Part shown: piece by piece, positions 51,339-61,890 of the stretch | Layout: each line of letters starts with the position of its first letter | Position numbering within the stretch: the first letter of the stretch is position 1 | Origin: Kitasatospora papulosa | GTDB lineage: Bacteria; Actinomycetota; Actinomycetes; Streptomycetales; Streptomycetaceae | Direction of reading: 5' to 3' | Assembly: GCF_000717245.1 (NCBI RefSeq) | Contig: NZ_JNYQ01000004.1 | Location: forward strand, 434,001-498,000 | DNA length: 64,000 bases | Made by a program: the position numbers and the translations under genes | Notes under the pieces: model-generated | The model's input: only the letters and a program-made list of their open reading frames with translations | Databases searched by the model: none | Told to the model about the DNA's origin: nothing

Positions 51339-52964
51339 CTACTTGGTGACCGTGACTTCGGTGATGTTGTAGTCACCGTGGAAGTCGGTGGTCACGTTGT
51401 CGACCGACTTCGAGTAGCCACCGTTGGTCTTGTACTCCCAGAGCGGGATCGCCGGCATCTTCTCGAGGACGAGCTTCTCGGCGTCCTGGTAAGCCTTGAT
51501 CGACTCGTCCAGGGAAGCCGCGTTGTCGCCCTTCTTGAAGGCCGCGTCGACCTCCTTGTCGGAGAACCGGCCGTTGTTGGCCTCGGCGGTCGAGCCGTAC
51601 AGCTCCCGCATGAAGTTGACGTTCAGCGGGTAGTCGGCGACCCAGCCACCGCGGTACATCGACTTGACCTGGTCGTTGTCACGCGCTTCCAGGTCGGTCT
51701 GGAAGTCCGGCTTGGCGTCCGGCACGCAGTCGACACCGGTCGAGTTGCGGATGGACTCGCAGACCGCGGTCACCCACTCCTTGTGGCCGCCGTCGGCGTT
51801 GTACTGGATCCAGATCTTGTTCTCCGGAACGCCGCCGCCTTCCTTGACGAGCTGCTTCGCCTTCGCCGGGTCGAACTTGAACACGTCGGTGCCCAGGTCC
51901 TGGTTACCGGCGACGCCCGGAGGCGTGAAGCTGGTGGCGGGCTTGCGGGTGCCGTTGAGCACGGTCTTGGTGATCGTGTCGCGGTCGATGCCCATCGACA
52001 GACCCTGGAGGACCTTCGGGTCGATGTCCTTGAAGGTCTTCGAGTAGAAGGTCGGGACGAGCGACTGGATGGCCGCGTACGGCTCGTCGATCGCGCGGTC
52101 ACCGAGGTCGGCCTTGTACTTCGGGAGGTCCTTCGGGCCGACCTGGCGGATCATGTCCAGGTTGCCGGAGAGGAGGTCCTGGTACGCGGCCTCGACGGTC
52201 GCGTAGTTCTTGAAGAGGACACCCTTGTTCTTGGCCTTGTTCGGACCCTGGTAGTCCGGGTTGGCCTTGACCTGGATGAGCTTCTTGTGGTCCCACTTCT
52301 CGAAGACGTAGGGACCGTTGCCGACCGGTGCCTGACCGAAGGCCTTGGTGTCCTTGTAGAACACCTCCGGCAGCGGGGCGAAGGTGGTGTAGCCGAGCTT
52401 GTACTCGTAGTACGGCACGGGCTTGTTGAGCTCGATCGTGAAGGTGGTGTCGTCGACCGCCTTCAGACCGGACATCTCCGTGGCCTTCGGGTCACCCTTC
52501 TCCGGGTGGACGTCCTCGTAGCCCTTGATGTCCTCGAACCAGAACGCGTTCTGCTGGGCGTTCTTGACGTTCGCGTACCAGTTCCACGCCTTGATGTAGG
52601 ACTCGGACGTGACCGGAGTGCCGTCGTGGAACTTCCAGCCGGCCTTGAGCTTGACGGTCCACGTCTTGTTGTCCGTCGACTTCACGGACTCGGCGTTCGT
52701 GTAGACGATGTTGCCGTCCGCATCGAAGTCGAGCAGCTGGGTGAAGATCGACTGGATGACGTAGCTGCCCAGCGACTCGTTGGTGTCGGCCGGGATCAGC
52801 GGCTTCTGCGGCTCGCCGACGTCGATGGAGACGTAGCCCGCGGGCTTGCCCTTCTCCTTCGAGGCCTTGCTGCTGTCGTCACTGTCGCCCCCGCCACAGG
52901 CGGTCGCGGCCAGGGCGATGATTGCCGCTCCCGCGACCCACTTGGCGCTCTTGGCACCGCGCAT
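51339..52964 (-). CDS. Peptide-binding lipoprotein (SBP family 5, BldKB-like), operon 1
   Basis: 541-aa lipoprotein. N-terminus MRGAKSAKWVAGAAIIALAA with lipidated Cys23 (TAC-GGG). Typical family-5 segments: GEPQKPLIPADTNESLGSY, WKFHDGTPVTSESYIKAWNW, and the C-terminal lobe GYSKSVDNVTTDFHG. ATG at 52964 has GAGGAGG 7 nt upstream; longer readings lack such a site. First gene of operon 1, next to typA. From memory S. coelicolor bldK lies beside typA too, so this is the likelier BldK copy, though there the order of the first two genes may differ. Confidence 0.9.
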   Translation of the reverse strand: MRGAKSAKWVAGAAIIALAATACGGGDSDDSSKASKEKGKPAGYVSIDVGEPQKPLIPADTNESLGSYVIQSIFTQLLDFDADGNIVYTNAESVKSTDNKTWTVKLKAGWKFHDGTPVTSESYIKAWNWYANVKNAQQNAFWFEDIKGYEDVHPEKGDPKATEMSGLKAVDDTTFTIELNKPVPYYEYKLGYTTFAPLPEVFYKDTKAFGQAPVGNGPYVFEKWDHKKLIQVKANPDYQGPNKAKNKGVLFKNYATVEAAYQDLLSGNLDMIRQVGPKDLPKYKADLGDRAIDEPYAAIQSLVPTFYSKTFKDIDPKVLQGLSMGIDRDTITKTVLNGTRKPATSFTPPGVAGNQDLGTDVFKFDPAKAKQLVKEGGGVPENKIWIQYNADGGHKEWVTAVCESIRNSTGVDCVPDAKPDFQTDLEARDNDQVKSMYRGGWVADYPLNVNFMRELYGSTAEANNGRFSDKEVDAAFKKGDNAASLDESIKAYQDAEKLVLEKMPAIPLWEYKTNGGYSKSVDNVTTDFHGDYNITEVTVTK

Positions 52965-53119
52965 GGGTTTCCTCCTCATGAGTCCACTTTTGACTACAAG
53001 AGGGGCACTGTAGAGATCCACCGACACCCCTGACGGCGATCGTTTGCAGTGCCCCGAGTGTGCTCGTGAGTCCGCACTCCCCACAGTGCGTCGACCCATT
53101 GACCCGAGCTCAATGGAGC

Positions 53120-53147
53120 CAACTATTAAGGAACGACGGGCTGTAAA
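53120..53147 (-). promoter_or_regulatory. Putative promoter of peptide-transporter operon 1
   Basis: On the minus strand TTTACA and TAGTTG, 16 bases apart, lie in the A/T-rich patch about 155 bp before the lipoprotein start. The match to the vegetative consensus is moderate. Not tested. Confidence 0.4.
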
Positions 53148-53311
53148 CCACACTTAAAGGGTCTCGGTTTGACAACATCGAGAAGCCATGGTTGCCCGAA
53201 ATCCGGACAAAGTGATCCCAGACAGACACCCCCGAAACGGACCGTTAACACATGTTCCGGAGAGCGACGCACGATATGCGGACACGTCGGTCAGGAAAAC
53301 CGGTTGACGAA

Positions 53312-53350
53312 AGGCCTGGGCCCCCACAGTGTCTGCGGGGGCCCAGGCCT
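53312..53350 (-). terminator. typA terminator
   Basis: AGGCCTGGGCCCCC (53312-53325) pairs exactly with GGGGGCCCAGGCCT (53337-53350), 11-nt loop, about 55 bases past the typA stop. Confidence 0.8.
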
Positions 53351-53405
53351 CATGTCAATGGCTCGAACCGACGGTTCGCCGGCCTCGGCCGGCGTCCCCG
53401 GTCGG

Positions 53406-55280
<1,875 letters not shown>

Positions 55281-55614
55281 GGGTGGCTTGCGCTTCTCTC
55301 GGATCGTGGGATCAGGCGTCTCAGTCGGTCTCGAGTCCTCGTACGCCCGCCGGGCGGCACGCCACGGCTCGTCCAATGGTACGGGCCCGACGGGTCCGGG
55401 GCTTCCCGGCCCGATCCTCAGGACGGGATCGCGGCCACAATTCAGCCGATATTCAGCCGGTATTACGCCATCATCCAGGCGGCGTACGGCCGGACGGCAC
55501 GGGGTGTGAGAAGACGGGCGGCCCGGGTCGGGGCGGACACCACCTTGCCCGCCGGGGGCTCCGACGGGCAAGGGAATTGAGCTGCATCTGAGCTTGCGAT
55601 ATGGCTTTGACCTG
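55281..55614 (-). other. Region between lpqW-like gene and typA
   Basis: 334 bp without a gene. It must hold the typA promoter. Near 55440-55460 the 9-mer ATTCAGCCG occurs twice in tandem (11-bp period), followed by GGTATTACGCC, an A/T-rich patch suitable for a -10 element on the minus strand. The left part of the lpqW terminator lies at 55543. Confidence 0.4.
55543..55573 (-). terminator. Hairpin after lpqW-like gene
   Basis: CCTTGCCCG (55543-55551) pairs with CGGGCAAGG (55565-55573) around a partly self-pairing loop, about 40 bases past the stop on the minus strand. Confidence 0.6.
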
Positions 55615-57879
55615 CTAATTCTTCCCGTTCGCGGGCGGACCCGCCGCTTGCCGCGCGGTGAATCCGATGTCCTGGTAGCGGGGTGCGGCGAAGCCGAAGG
55701 CGCCGATGTTCGCGAGCTTCTTGTCGACGGCGACCAGCTGTGGCCTCTGATACAGCGGAATCGATCCGGCGGCGGCCCAGATCCGTGCGTCCGCCTGCTT
55801 CAGCAGGTCCCTGGACGCGTCGGCGTCGAGTTCGGCGACGGCCCGGTCGAAGAGCTGGTCGATGTGGTCCGATCCGACCCGCGTGTAGTTCTGCGCGACG
55901 AGCAGCGAGCCGTCGGTGGCGGGCTCCGGCTTGGCGAAGATCGGTCGTCCGTCGGTCGCCGGATAGGCGGTGGCGGGCCAGGAGTACAGCGCCAGGTCGT
56001 AGTCGCCGGAGGCGATGTGGTCCTTGAAGTAGCTGTCGTCGGCGACCTTGGTGACCTGTGTGCTGATGCCGATCGAGTCGAGCATCGCCACGATCTTCTC
56101 CCCGACGGTCCGCAGCGACTGCGATCCGGGGCCCGAGGGCAGGACGAAGCGGAGGCTCAGCGGCTTGCCGTCCTTGCCGAGCCGGCTCTTGACCGCGGCG
56201 GGCGCGGGGGCCGCCGTTCCCACCGGGGCGTAGGCCCCCGCGACGCCGCCCGGCTGCTTGTCCTGGGCGGTGACCCCGGAACCGCCGGAGGAACGGCTGC
56301 CCGGCTTGTCGTCGCCGACGGTGTACTCGCCCTCCTCGCGTGAGGCCTTGTCGTCCTTCTCCGTGTCCTCGGCCTTCTCGTCCTTCTTGCCGGCCTTCCC
56401 GGCCTTCTCGTCCTTGTCCTCGTCCGCCGCCTTCTCCCCGGCCGCCGGCTTCTCTCCCTCGTCCTTCTTCTCGGCCTCGCTGCCCGCCTTCGTGTCCCGC
56501 GTGCTGCGCAGGGCTCCGCCCGGGGTCCACCCCGCGTCGGCCAGCAGGGCCTGCGCCTCCTTGGTGTCCCGCTCGCCGAGGGCGCCGCTGCCGTCCTTGT
56601 ACCCGGGCTGCCCGGCCAGGGCCAGATGACTGCCGGGGGGCTTCGCGGGCAGGCCGAGCGGCTTCAGGACCGCGTCGGCGAGCTCCTGCCGGTCCAGGGT
56701 CCGGGCGATGGCGCGGCGGACCCGGTCGTCGGAGAGGGGACCGGACTCGCCGTTCAGCGCGAGCTGCGTGTAGGAGGGCTCCAGCGACTTGCGTACGGCG
56801 AAGCCGCTCAGCGACTTCTGCTCGGCGGCGTAGACCGCGACGGCTTCCCGGGTCTCCTCTCGGGCGGCCCGCGCCGTCTCGGCGGCCTCCTCGTCCGATC
56901 CGTGGGCCAGTGCCCAGGAGCGCAGGGCGGCGGCCGGGGTGATGCCGGCTCCCGGACCGTGGGCGGGCGGCCCGCCGTTCCCGCCGCGGTAGCGGGCCGC
57001 CAGGGCGATGCTGTTCGCGGTCGCCGGGTCGATGTCGGCGACGTCGACCGTCCCCTCGGCCAGCGCGTCGGTGCGCTTGCCGGGTTCGACGGCGCGGAAG
57101 ACCAGGGAGTCGAGCCTGGCCTCGTCGCCCCACCAGCGCGGGTTCCGGTCGAGGACGACCGTCCCCTTGGGCTTGTTCACGCTGCGGAGCCGGAACGGTC
57201 CCGCGGTGTTCCTGAGGGTCGTCCGGGCGCCGTCGTTGAAGGTGCCGGGGGACCCGGTCACCTCCTTCGGGTACAGCGGCGAGAACAAGGAGCGCCAGTC
57301 CGCGTACGGCTTGGAGAAGGTGACCCGGACCTGGAGGTCGTCCTTGCCGCGTTCGATCTTCTCGATCCGCTCGTACCCGGCGTTGCGGGCCGTCCAGAAG
57401 GCGGAGTCCTTGCCGCTCAGCGCGCGCCACTGGGCGACGAAGTCGGGGGCGCCGATCTCCCGGCCGTCGCTCCACACCGCCTGCTGGTTGAGCTTGTAGA
57501 GGACGACCTGCTTGGGCTCCTGCTCGATGACCTTCGCCGACTCCAGGTAGTCGGGGTTGAGCCGGGGCTCCCCCTTGGCGTCCATGGGGAAGAGCGAGGG
57601 CAGCAGGGCGCCGGTGATCCGCGTGGTCGCGCCGTCGGCGTCGGCCTGGAAGGCGTTGAGGGTGGAGGGGACCGCGTCGATCGCCCAGTTGAGGGTCGAT
57701 CCGTCGGCCACCCGGTCCCGGGAGGCCGGGGCGATGTCCTGGGGGACGGCCACCGAGGTGGGGTCCTCGCCGTCCGAGGTGCAGCCCGCCAGCACCGGGA
57801 TCGTGAGCACGCCTGTCGCCAGGAGCGCGACCGAGCGGCGCTTTCGTGCCGTCCCGCGTGGGACGCCGACGTGGGACAT
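55615..57879 (-). CDS. LpqW-like family-5 solute-binding lipoprotein with charged insert
   Basis: 754-aa lipoprotein of the peptide-binding family, lipidated at Cys33 (VLAGCTSDG). Family-5 segments are STLNWAIDAVPSTLNAFQ, GREIGAPDFVAQWRALS and PLSDDRVRRAIARTLDRQEL. Between about residues 463 and 545 lies a Lys/Glu/Asp-rich insertion (for example EKAGKAGKKDEKAEDTEKDD) that ordinary binding proteins lack, probably a flexible linker between lobes. It is adjacent to typA like Rv1166 (LpqW), which in mycobacteria regulates lipoarabinomannan/PIM synthesis rather than import. No permease genes accompany it, which fits a non-transport role. Confidence 0.85.
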   Translation of the reverse strand: MSHVGVPRGTARKRRSVALLATGVLTIPVLAGCTSDGEDPTSVAVPQDIAPASRDRVADGSTLNWAIDAVPSTLNAFQADADGATTRITGALLPSLFPMDAKGEPRLNPDYLESAKVIEQEPKQVVLYKLNQQAVWSDGREIGAPDFVAQWRALSGKDSAFWTARNAGYERIEKIERGKDDLQVRVTFSKPYADWRSLFSPLYPKEVTGSPGTFNDGARTTLRNTAGPFRLRSVNKPKGTVVLDRNPRWWGDEARLDSLVFRAVEPGKRTDALAEGTVDVADIDPATANSIALAARYRGGNGGPPAHGPGAGITPAAALRSWALAHGSDEEAAETARAAREETREAVAVYAAEQKSLSGFAVRKSLEPSYTQLALNGESGPLSDDRVRRAIARTLDRQELADAVLKPLGLPAKPPGSHLALAGQPGYKDGSGALGERDTKEAQALLADAGWTPGGALRSTRDTKAGSEAEKKDEGEKPAAGEKAADEDKDEKAGKAGKKDEKAEDTEKDDKASREEGEYTVGDDKPGSRSSGGSGVTAQDKQPGGVAGAYAPVGTAAPAPAAVKSRLGKDGKPLSLRFVLPSGPGSQSLRTVGEKIVAMLDSIGISTQVTKVADDSYFKDHIASGDYDLALYSWPATAYPATDGRPIFAKPEPATDGSLLVAQNYTRVGSDHIDQLFDRAVAELDADASRDLLKQADARIWAAAGSIPLYQRPQLVAVDKKLANIGAFGFAAPRYQDIGFTARQAAGPPANGKN

Positions 57880-58071
57880 GGCTGATACCTCCGGGGCCGG
57901 CCCGGCCCACCCCGTACCGGAAGGGACCGGATGATGCGTACTGGTGGCATTTGCAGTTGATCAGACTGATTCGCTGATCCACTGAACGCACGTGTACGCG
58001 CGAGGGGAGGCAGACGCGGCCGGTGGGGCCGTGGACGTCACCCGAGCGGCCCCGGGGCCGGCCCGCGGCGG

Positions 58072-58623
58072 TCAGCCCAGGAGCGCGGCGATCGCCGCGG
58101 AGGTGTCGGTCTCGGCGAGCCTCGGGAAGATCTTCTCCAGGCTGTTGCGGTGCGCCCCGGCGTCCATGTCGGTGACCGCGTCGGTGGCGATGGTGACGTG
58201 GTACCCGTGCTCGTGCGCGGCACGGGCGGTGGACTCGACGCCGATACTGGTGGCGATGCCGGTCAGCACGACCTGGGTGATGCCGCGGCGGCGCAGTTCG
58301 AGGTCGAGCGGCGTGCCGTGGAAGGCGCCCCACTGCTGCTTGGTGACGACGACGTCGCCGTCGCGCGGGCCGAGCTCGGGCACGATGTCCGCCCAGTCCG
58401 CGGCGGGCTCGCCCGACCGGGCGGCTCCCTCGGTGCGACCGGGCGCGCCGCCCGTCACGCGGACCAGGAGGACCGGGAGGCCCTTGGCGCGGAAGGCGTC
58501 GGCCAGGGCCGCCGAGTTGGCGACGACGTCCTCGGCCGGGTGGGCCGTCGGCAGGGCGACGATGCCCTTCTGCAGGTCGACGACGACGAGCGCGGTGCGG
58601 GGGTCCAGAACGGTGGCGGTCAT
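58072..58623 (-). CDS. Isochorismatase-fold hydrolase without the catalytic Cys
   Basis: 183-aa cysteine-hydrolase-fold protein. The general base Asp16 (VVVDLQKGI) and Lys95 (VVTKQQWGAF) are present, but the position of the nucleophilic Cys is Gly128 in TGIATSIGVESTARAA. True isochorismatases (EntB, PhzD) also lack the Cys, so a vinyl-ether or related hydrolase rather than a nicotinamidase is likely. ATG at 58623. It follows the MFS gene by 78 bp on the same strand, so the operon marR-MFS-hydrolase may make one unit. Confidence 0.82.
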   Translation of the reverse strand: MTATVLDPRTALVVVDLQKGIVALPTAHPAEDVVANSAALADAFRAKGLPVLLVRVTGGAPGRTEGAARSGEPAADWADIVPELGPRDGDVVVTKQQWGAFHGTPLDLELRRRGITQVVLTGIATSIGVESTARAAHEHGYHVTIATDAVTDMDAGAHRNSLEKIFPRLAETDTSAAIAALLG

Positions 58624-58701
58624 GGGCGTACTCCTTGGTTGTGCCGAGGTGCTGAGGCGGGTTCGTCCGGATGCGCGTGGGCGCACACCGGTGGGGGACG
58701 G

Positions 58702-60138
58702 TCAGGTGCGGGCGCTCAGCGCCCGGTCGGTGAGGGTGAGGACGGTCAGCAGGACCGCCAGGACGACGGACACCGCCGCCATGAGGTGCAGCCCCGCGTC
58801 ACTCGTCGCGTCGGCGTAGGCGAGGGCGATCAGGCTGGACGCGGTGATGGCCCCGATGTACTGGGCGGTCCGCTGGAGCCCTGCGGCGGCGCCGATGCTC
58901 TCGGGCGGCGCGTGGGCCTGGACCGCGGCCTGGTTGCTCGTGCCGATGAGCCCCTGGGGCGCGCCGAAGCACGCTCCGGCCAGGAGCAGCACGGCGAGCG
59001 GTGTGTCTCCGGAGAGGAACGCCAGGATCCCGGCGCCCGCGGTGAGCAGGAGGGCGGCCAGGGTCAGCGGGCCGCGCAGGCCCTTCGTCCGGGCCCCGAG
59101 CAGCGAGCAGACGAGCGCGGTGACGGACATCGGCAGCATGAGCAGTCCGGTGTGTCCCGGGGAGAAGCCGCGCGCCTCCTCCAGCCACTGCGTGAAGCCG
59201 TACATGACGCAGTAGACGATCAGGTAGCCGAGGCCGTGGCGTGCGTAGGTGCGCAGCAGGGGGCCGTTCCCCGCGAGCATCCGGATGTCGATGAACGGCT
59301 GCGGGGTGCGCAGCTGCCATCCGGCCAGGGCCGCCGTCAGCGCGGCGAAGGGGGCGAGCAGCCACCAGCGCGGGTCGGCGAGGTCGAGCAGGAAGAAGGC
59401 CAGCACCGTCAGCGCGGCGGTGAACAGGCCGGTGCCCAGCGGGTCCAGGGAGAGCTTCGGCGTTTCCCGGCCGGGCGACGCCCCGGGCGGCCGGTCGGCC
59501 GGGATCCAGAGCAGCGCGGCGCCGAGGGCGAGCAGGGCGATCGGCACGTTGACGGCGAAGATGCCACGCCAGCCGACGACCGACACGAGCAGTCCGCCGA
59601 GCGCGGGTCCGACCGCGGCGCTGCCCAGCGCGGCGAAGCTGAGCCGGGCCAGGACGGGGCGCGGGGTGGGGCGGCCCAGGCGCTGGGACTCGTCGCGCAG
59701 GACGGCCATGGCGGCGGGGTAGGCCGCCGACGTACCGACGCCGAGCAGCAGCCGGGAGACGATCAGCGTGCCGAAGCCGGGAGCGAGTGCTCCGACCAGC
59801 CCGGACGCCATGACGACGACGAGGCCGGCCAGGAAGACGCGGCGCGGGCCGAGGGTGTCGGCGAGCTTGCCGAGGACGGGCTGGGCGACGGCGCTGGCCA
59901 GGTAGAGGACCGAGATCAGCCAGACGGTGTCGCCCGCCCCGATGCCGAAGGAGTGCCCGATGGACACCAGGGCGGTGGAGATCATCGTGGTGTTGAGCGG
60001 GTTGAGCAGGGACCCCATCAGGAGCGGTGCCGTGAGCCGTGCGCCGAATCCGGGGGCCGGGGCGGAGTCCTCGGCCGTGACCGGTGACGTTTCCGGACGC
60101 GCCGCCCCGGACACCGGATCCGTCCGGTGACGGGTCAC
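58702..60138 (-). CDS. MFS drug exporter, 14-helix DHA2-type
   Basis: 478-aa inner-membrane exporter of the DHA2 family, probably 14 helices. Motif A is GKLADTLGPRRVFLAGL; the first helix carries LLMGSLLNPLNTTMISTALV with the DHA2-like NPLNTTMISTAL, and motif C-like PALGGLLVSVVGWRGIFAVN is present. GTG at 60138 overlaps the stop of the marR-type gene (GTGA), so regulator and exporter are coupled. Substrate unknown; probably a small toxic molecule sensed by the MarR protein. Confidence 0.88.
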   Translation of the reverse strand: MTRHRTDPVSGAARPETSPVTAEDSAPAPGFGARLTAPLLMGSLLNPLNTTMISTALVSIGHSFGIGAGDTVWLISVLYLASAVAQPVLGKLADTLGPRRVFLAGLVVVMASGLVGALAPGFGTLIVSRLLLGVGTSAAYPAAMAVLRDESQRLGRPTPRPVLARLSFAALGSAAVGPALGGLLVSVVGWRGIFAVNVPIALLALGAALLWIPADRPPGASPGRETPKLSLDPLGTGLFTAALTVLAFFLLDLADPRWWLLAPFAALTAALAGWQLRTPQPFIDIRMLAGNGPLLRTYARHGLGYLIVYCVMYGFTQWLEEARGFSPGHTGLLMLPMSVTALVCSLLGARTKGLRGPLTLAALLLTAGAGILAFLSGDTPLAVLLLAGACFGAPQGLIGTSNQAAVQAHAPPESIGAAAGLQRTAQYIGAITASSLIALAYADATSDAGLHLMAAVSVVLAVLLTVLTLTDRALSART

Positions 60139-60611
60139 GTGTCGACCAGCCGGCCGATGAGCTCGGCGGCCTCGGCGAGCGTGCGGCGCTCCGCGCCGTC
60201 CAGTTCGGCGGTGATCGCGTCGGCCAGCCAGCTCCGCTTGGCGGCCCGCACCGCGGCGAGCACGGCGCTGCCCTCCTCGGTGACCGACACGAGCGACTTG
60301 CGGCCGTCCGCCGGGTCGGGGGCGCGGGTGACGAAGCCCCGGGTCTCCAGTGCGCCGAGCGTCAGCCGCATCGACTGGGGCCGTACGAGTTCGGCGCGGG
60401 CCAGCGCCGCCGTGGTGGCCGGACCGCCGTCGTCGAGCCGGGCGAGGACGGAGCGCTGGGAAGGGGTCAGCAGACTGTCCGCGGACGAGCTCCGCAGGCG
60501 CCTGAGCAGCCGGCCGACCACGGCCGACAGGTCCGTCGCCACGCGCTCGGCGGTCGGATCGTCGGTGTCCCGCGAGGAGGCGTCCCCGGTGTTCGCCGCG
60601 GTGTCGGACAT
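60135..60611 (-). CDS. MarR-family transcriptional regulator
   Basis: 158-aa winged-helix repressor. Helix-turn-helix region SLLTPSQRSVLARLDDGG and ELVRPQSMRLTLGALETRG, followed by the wing TRAPDPADGRKSLVSVT; these match the MarR fold. ATG at 60611 follows GGAAGAC. Coupled by a GTGA overlap to the MFS exporter, so it probably represses its own operon; a palindrome fits upstream. Confidence 0.87.
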   Translation of the reverse strand: MSDTAANTGDASSRDTDDPTAERVATDLSAVVGRLLRRLRSSSADSLLTPSQRSVLARLDDGGPATTAALARAELVRPQSMRLTLGALETRGFVTRAPDPADGRKSLVSVTEEGSAVLAAVRAAKRSWLADAITAELDGAERRTLAEAAELIGRLVDT

Positions 60612-60630
60612 GTCTTCCACGCTAAAGATG

Positions 60631-60658
60631 GACAGGACATCTTGCAAGGCAACCTGTC
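60631..60658. promoter_or_regulatory. Operator-like repeats upstream of the MarR operon
   Basis: TTGC-AAG-GCAA (60642-60652) lies inside a longer inverted repeat GACAGG (60631-60636) / CCTGTC (60653-60658), directly upstream of the regulator start. TTGCnnnGCAA is a usual size for MarR-family sites. The regulator probably binds here; untested. Confidence 0.55.
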
Positions 60659-60726
60659 TATTGTTCGGCAAAGACCTGCTCAGCCGGTGCGGAGGTGCCC
60701 CGGCGGCGCGCGGACCGGGGCCGCTG

Positions 60727-60756
60727 TTGCCCGCCACCGGGCACGCGATCTAGGGT
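60727..60756 (+). promoter_or_regulatory. Putative promoter of the lacI-type gene
   Basis: TTGCCC (60727-60732), 18 bases and TAGGGT (60751-60756), with the -10 box abutting the operator below. Confidence 0.5.
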
Positions 60757-60769
60757 GAATGCGCTTTCA
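60756..60769 (+). promoter_or_regulatory. LacI-type operator (autoregulatory)
   Basis: TGAATGCGCTTTCA, a near-palindrome with central GCGC, 12 of 14 bases symmetric. It overlaps the last base of the -10 box and the start site region of the lacI gene and matches TGTATGCGCTTACA before the sugar-binding-protein gene at 12 of 14 positions. Confidence 0.68.
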
Positions 60770-60834
60770 GAAGAGGGCCGGGCACCCGCGGCAGCGGGTG
60801 CCGCGTACGAAGAAGGAAGCGGACGGTCGGTCGA

Positions 60835-61890
60835 GTGAGCGCCCCCACGGTGTACGACGTCGCCGAGCGGTCGGGCGTCTCGATCGCCACGGTCTCCCGG
60901 GTCTACCGCAACCCCGACTCGGTGCGCGCCCAGACCCGCGAGCGGGTGCTGGAGGCAGCCCGCGAGCTGGGCTACGTACCGAGCGGCAACGCCCGGGGGC
61001 TGGCCAGCCGCACCACCGGGGTGCTGGGCCTCTGCTTCCCCGACTACGCCGACCCGGACGCCGAGGCCGACGCGGAGAACGACAGCGGGGCCGACGACGC
61101 CGCGATGCTGTACTCCGACCAGATCATCCGCGGCATGGAGCGGGCGGCCCGCCGCCACGGCTACGCCCTGCTGATCGCCGCGTCGCTGCAGGGCGGGCCG
61201 GAGAGCCTCGTGGCGAAGGTCGCGGGGCGGGTGGACGGCTTCGCCGTGCTGGCGCAGACCGTGCCGACCGAGGACCTCGAGGTGATATCCCGCCGGCTGC
61301 CGGTCGTGATGCTCGCCGGACCGCGCGAGATCGACCACCTCGACCACCTCGTCGTCGCGAACGCCGCCGGGGAGCGCGAGCTGACCCGGCATCTGATCGA
61401 GGACCACGGACTCCGCCGGCTCGCCTTCGTCGGGGGCGACCCGGACTCCCCCGACGCCGAGGCGCGGTTCCGCGGATTCCGGGAGGCGTGCGGCGACGCG
61501 GGACTGCCGGTCCCGGAGGCACCGGACCTGCGGACCGGGATGATGACGCGGGCCGAGGGCGCGCGGGCCGCCGAAACCCTGCTCGACCGGGGCGGGGAGC
61601 GCCCGGACGCGATGGTCTTCGCCAACGACCAGATGGCGGTGGGGGCTCTGCGCGCGCTGGAGCGGCGCGAGGTGCGGGTACCGGAGGACATGGCCGTGAC
61701 CGGCTTCGACGGGATCCCGCTGAGCCGGATCGTGCGCCCGTCGCTGACGACCGTGCGGCAGCCGATCCGGCAGCTGGGCGAACAGGCGGTGGAGTTGCTG
61801 GTGCAACGCCTGGCGGATCCGAGCCGGGAGCCGGTGTCCCTGGAGCTGCCCGTCTCCCTGGCCCGCCGGGCGAGCTGCGGCTGCGGCTGA
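60835..61890 (+). CDS. LacI-family transcriptional repressor
   Basis: 351-aa sugar-responsive repressor. N-terminal helix-turn-helix VYDVAERSGVSIATVSRVYR with hinge RTRERVLEAARELGY-like continuation, then the periplasmic-binding-protein-like effector domain (FANDQMAVGALRALERREV, VTGFDGIPLSRIVRPSLTTV). GTG at 60835. It lies 445 bp before the sugar ABC operon, and near-identical operator sequences precede both, which makes it the probable regulator of that operon and of itself. Sugar unknown. Confidence 0.9.
   Translation: MSAPTVYDVAERSGVSIATVSRVYRNPDSVRAQTRERVLEAARELGYVPSGNARGLASRTTGVLGLCFPDYADPDAEADAENDSGADDAAMLYSDQIIRGMERAARRHGYALLIAASLQGGPESLVAKVAGRVDGFAVLAQTVPTEDLEVISRRLPVVMLAGPREIDHLDHLVVANAAGERELTRHLIEDHGLRRLAFVGGDPDSPDAEARFRGFREACGDAGLPVPEAPDLRTGMMTRAEGARAAETLLDRGGERPDAMVFANDQMAVGALRALERREVRVPEDMAVTGFDGIPLSRIVRPSLTTVRQPIRQLGEQAVELLVQRLADPSREPVSLELPVSLARRASCGCG

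Larger units (their letters stand above)
52965..53405 (-). other. Leader and promoter region of operon 1
   Basis: 441 bp without a gene. A possible promoter on the minus strand is TTTACA (complement of 53142-53147), 16 bases, TAGTTG (complement of 53120-53125). In the leader GGGGCACTG (53002-53010) and CAGTGCCCC (53047-53055) form a perfect 9-bp stem around 36 nt. The right end holds the typA terminator. Confidence 0.5.
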
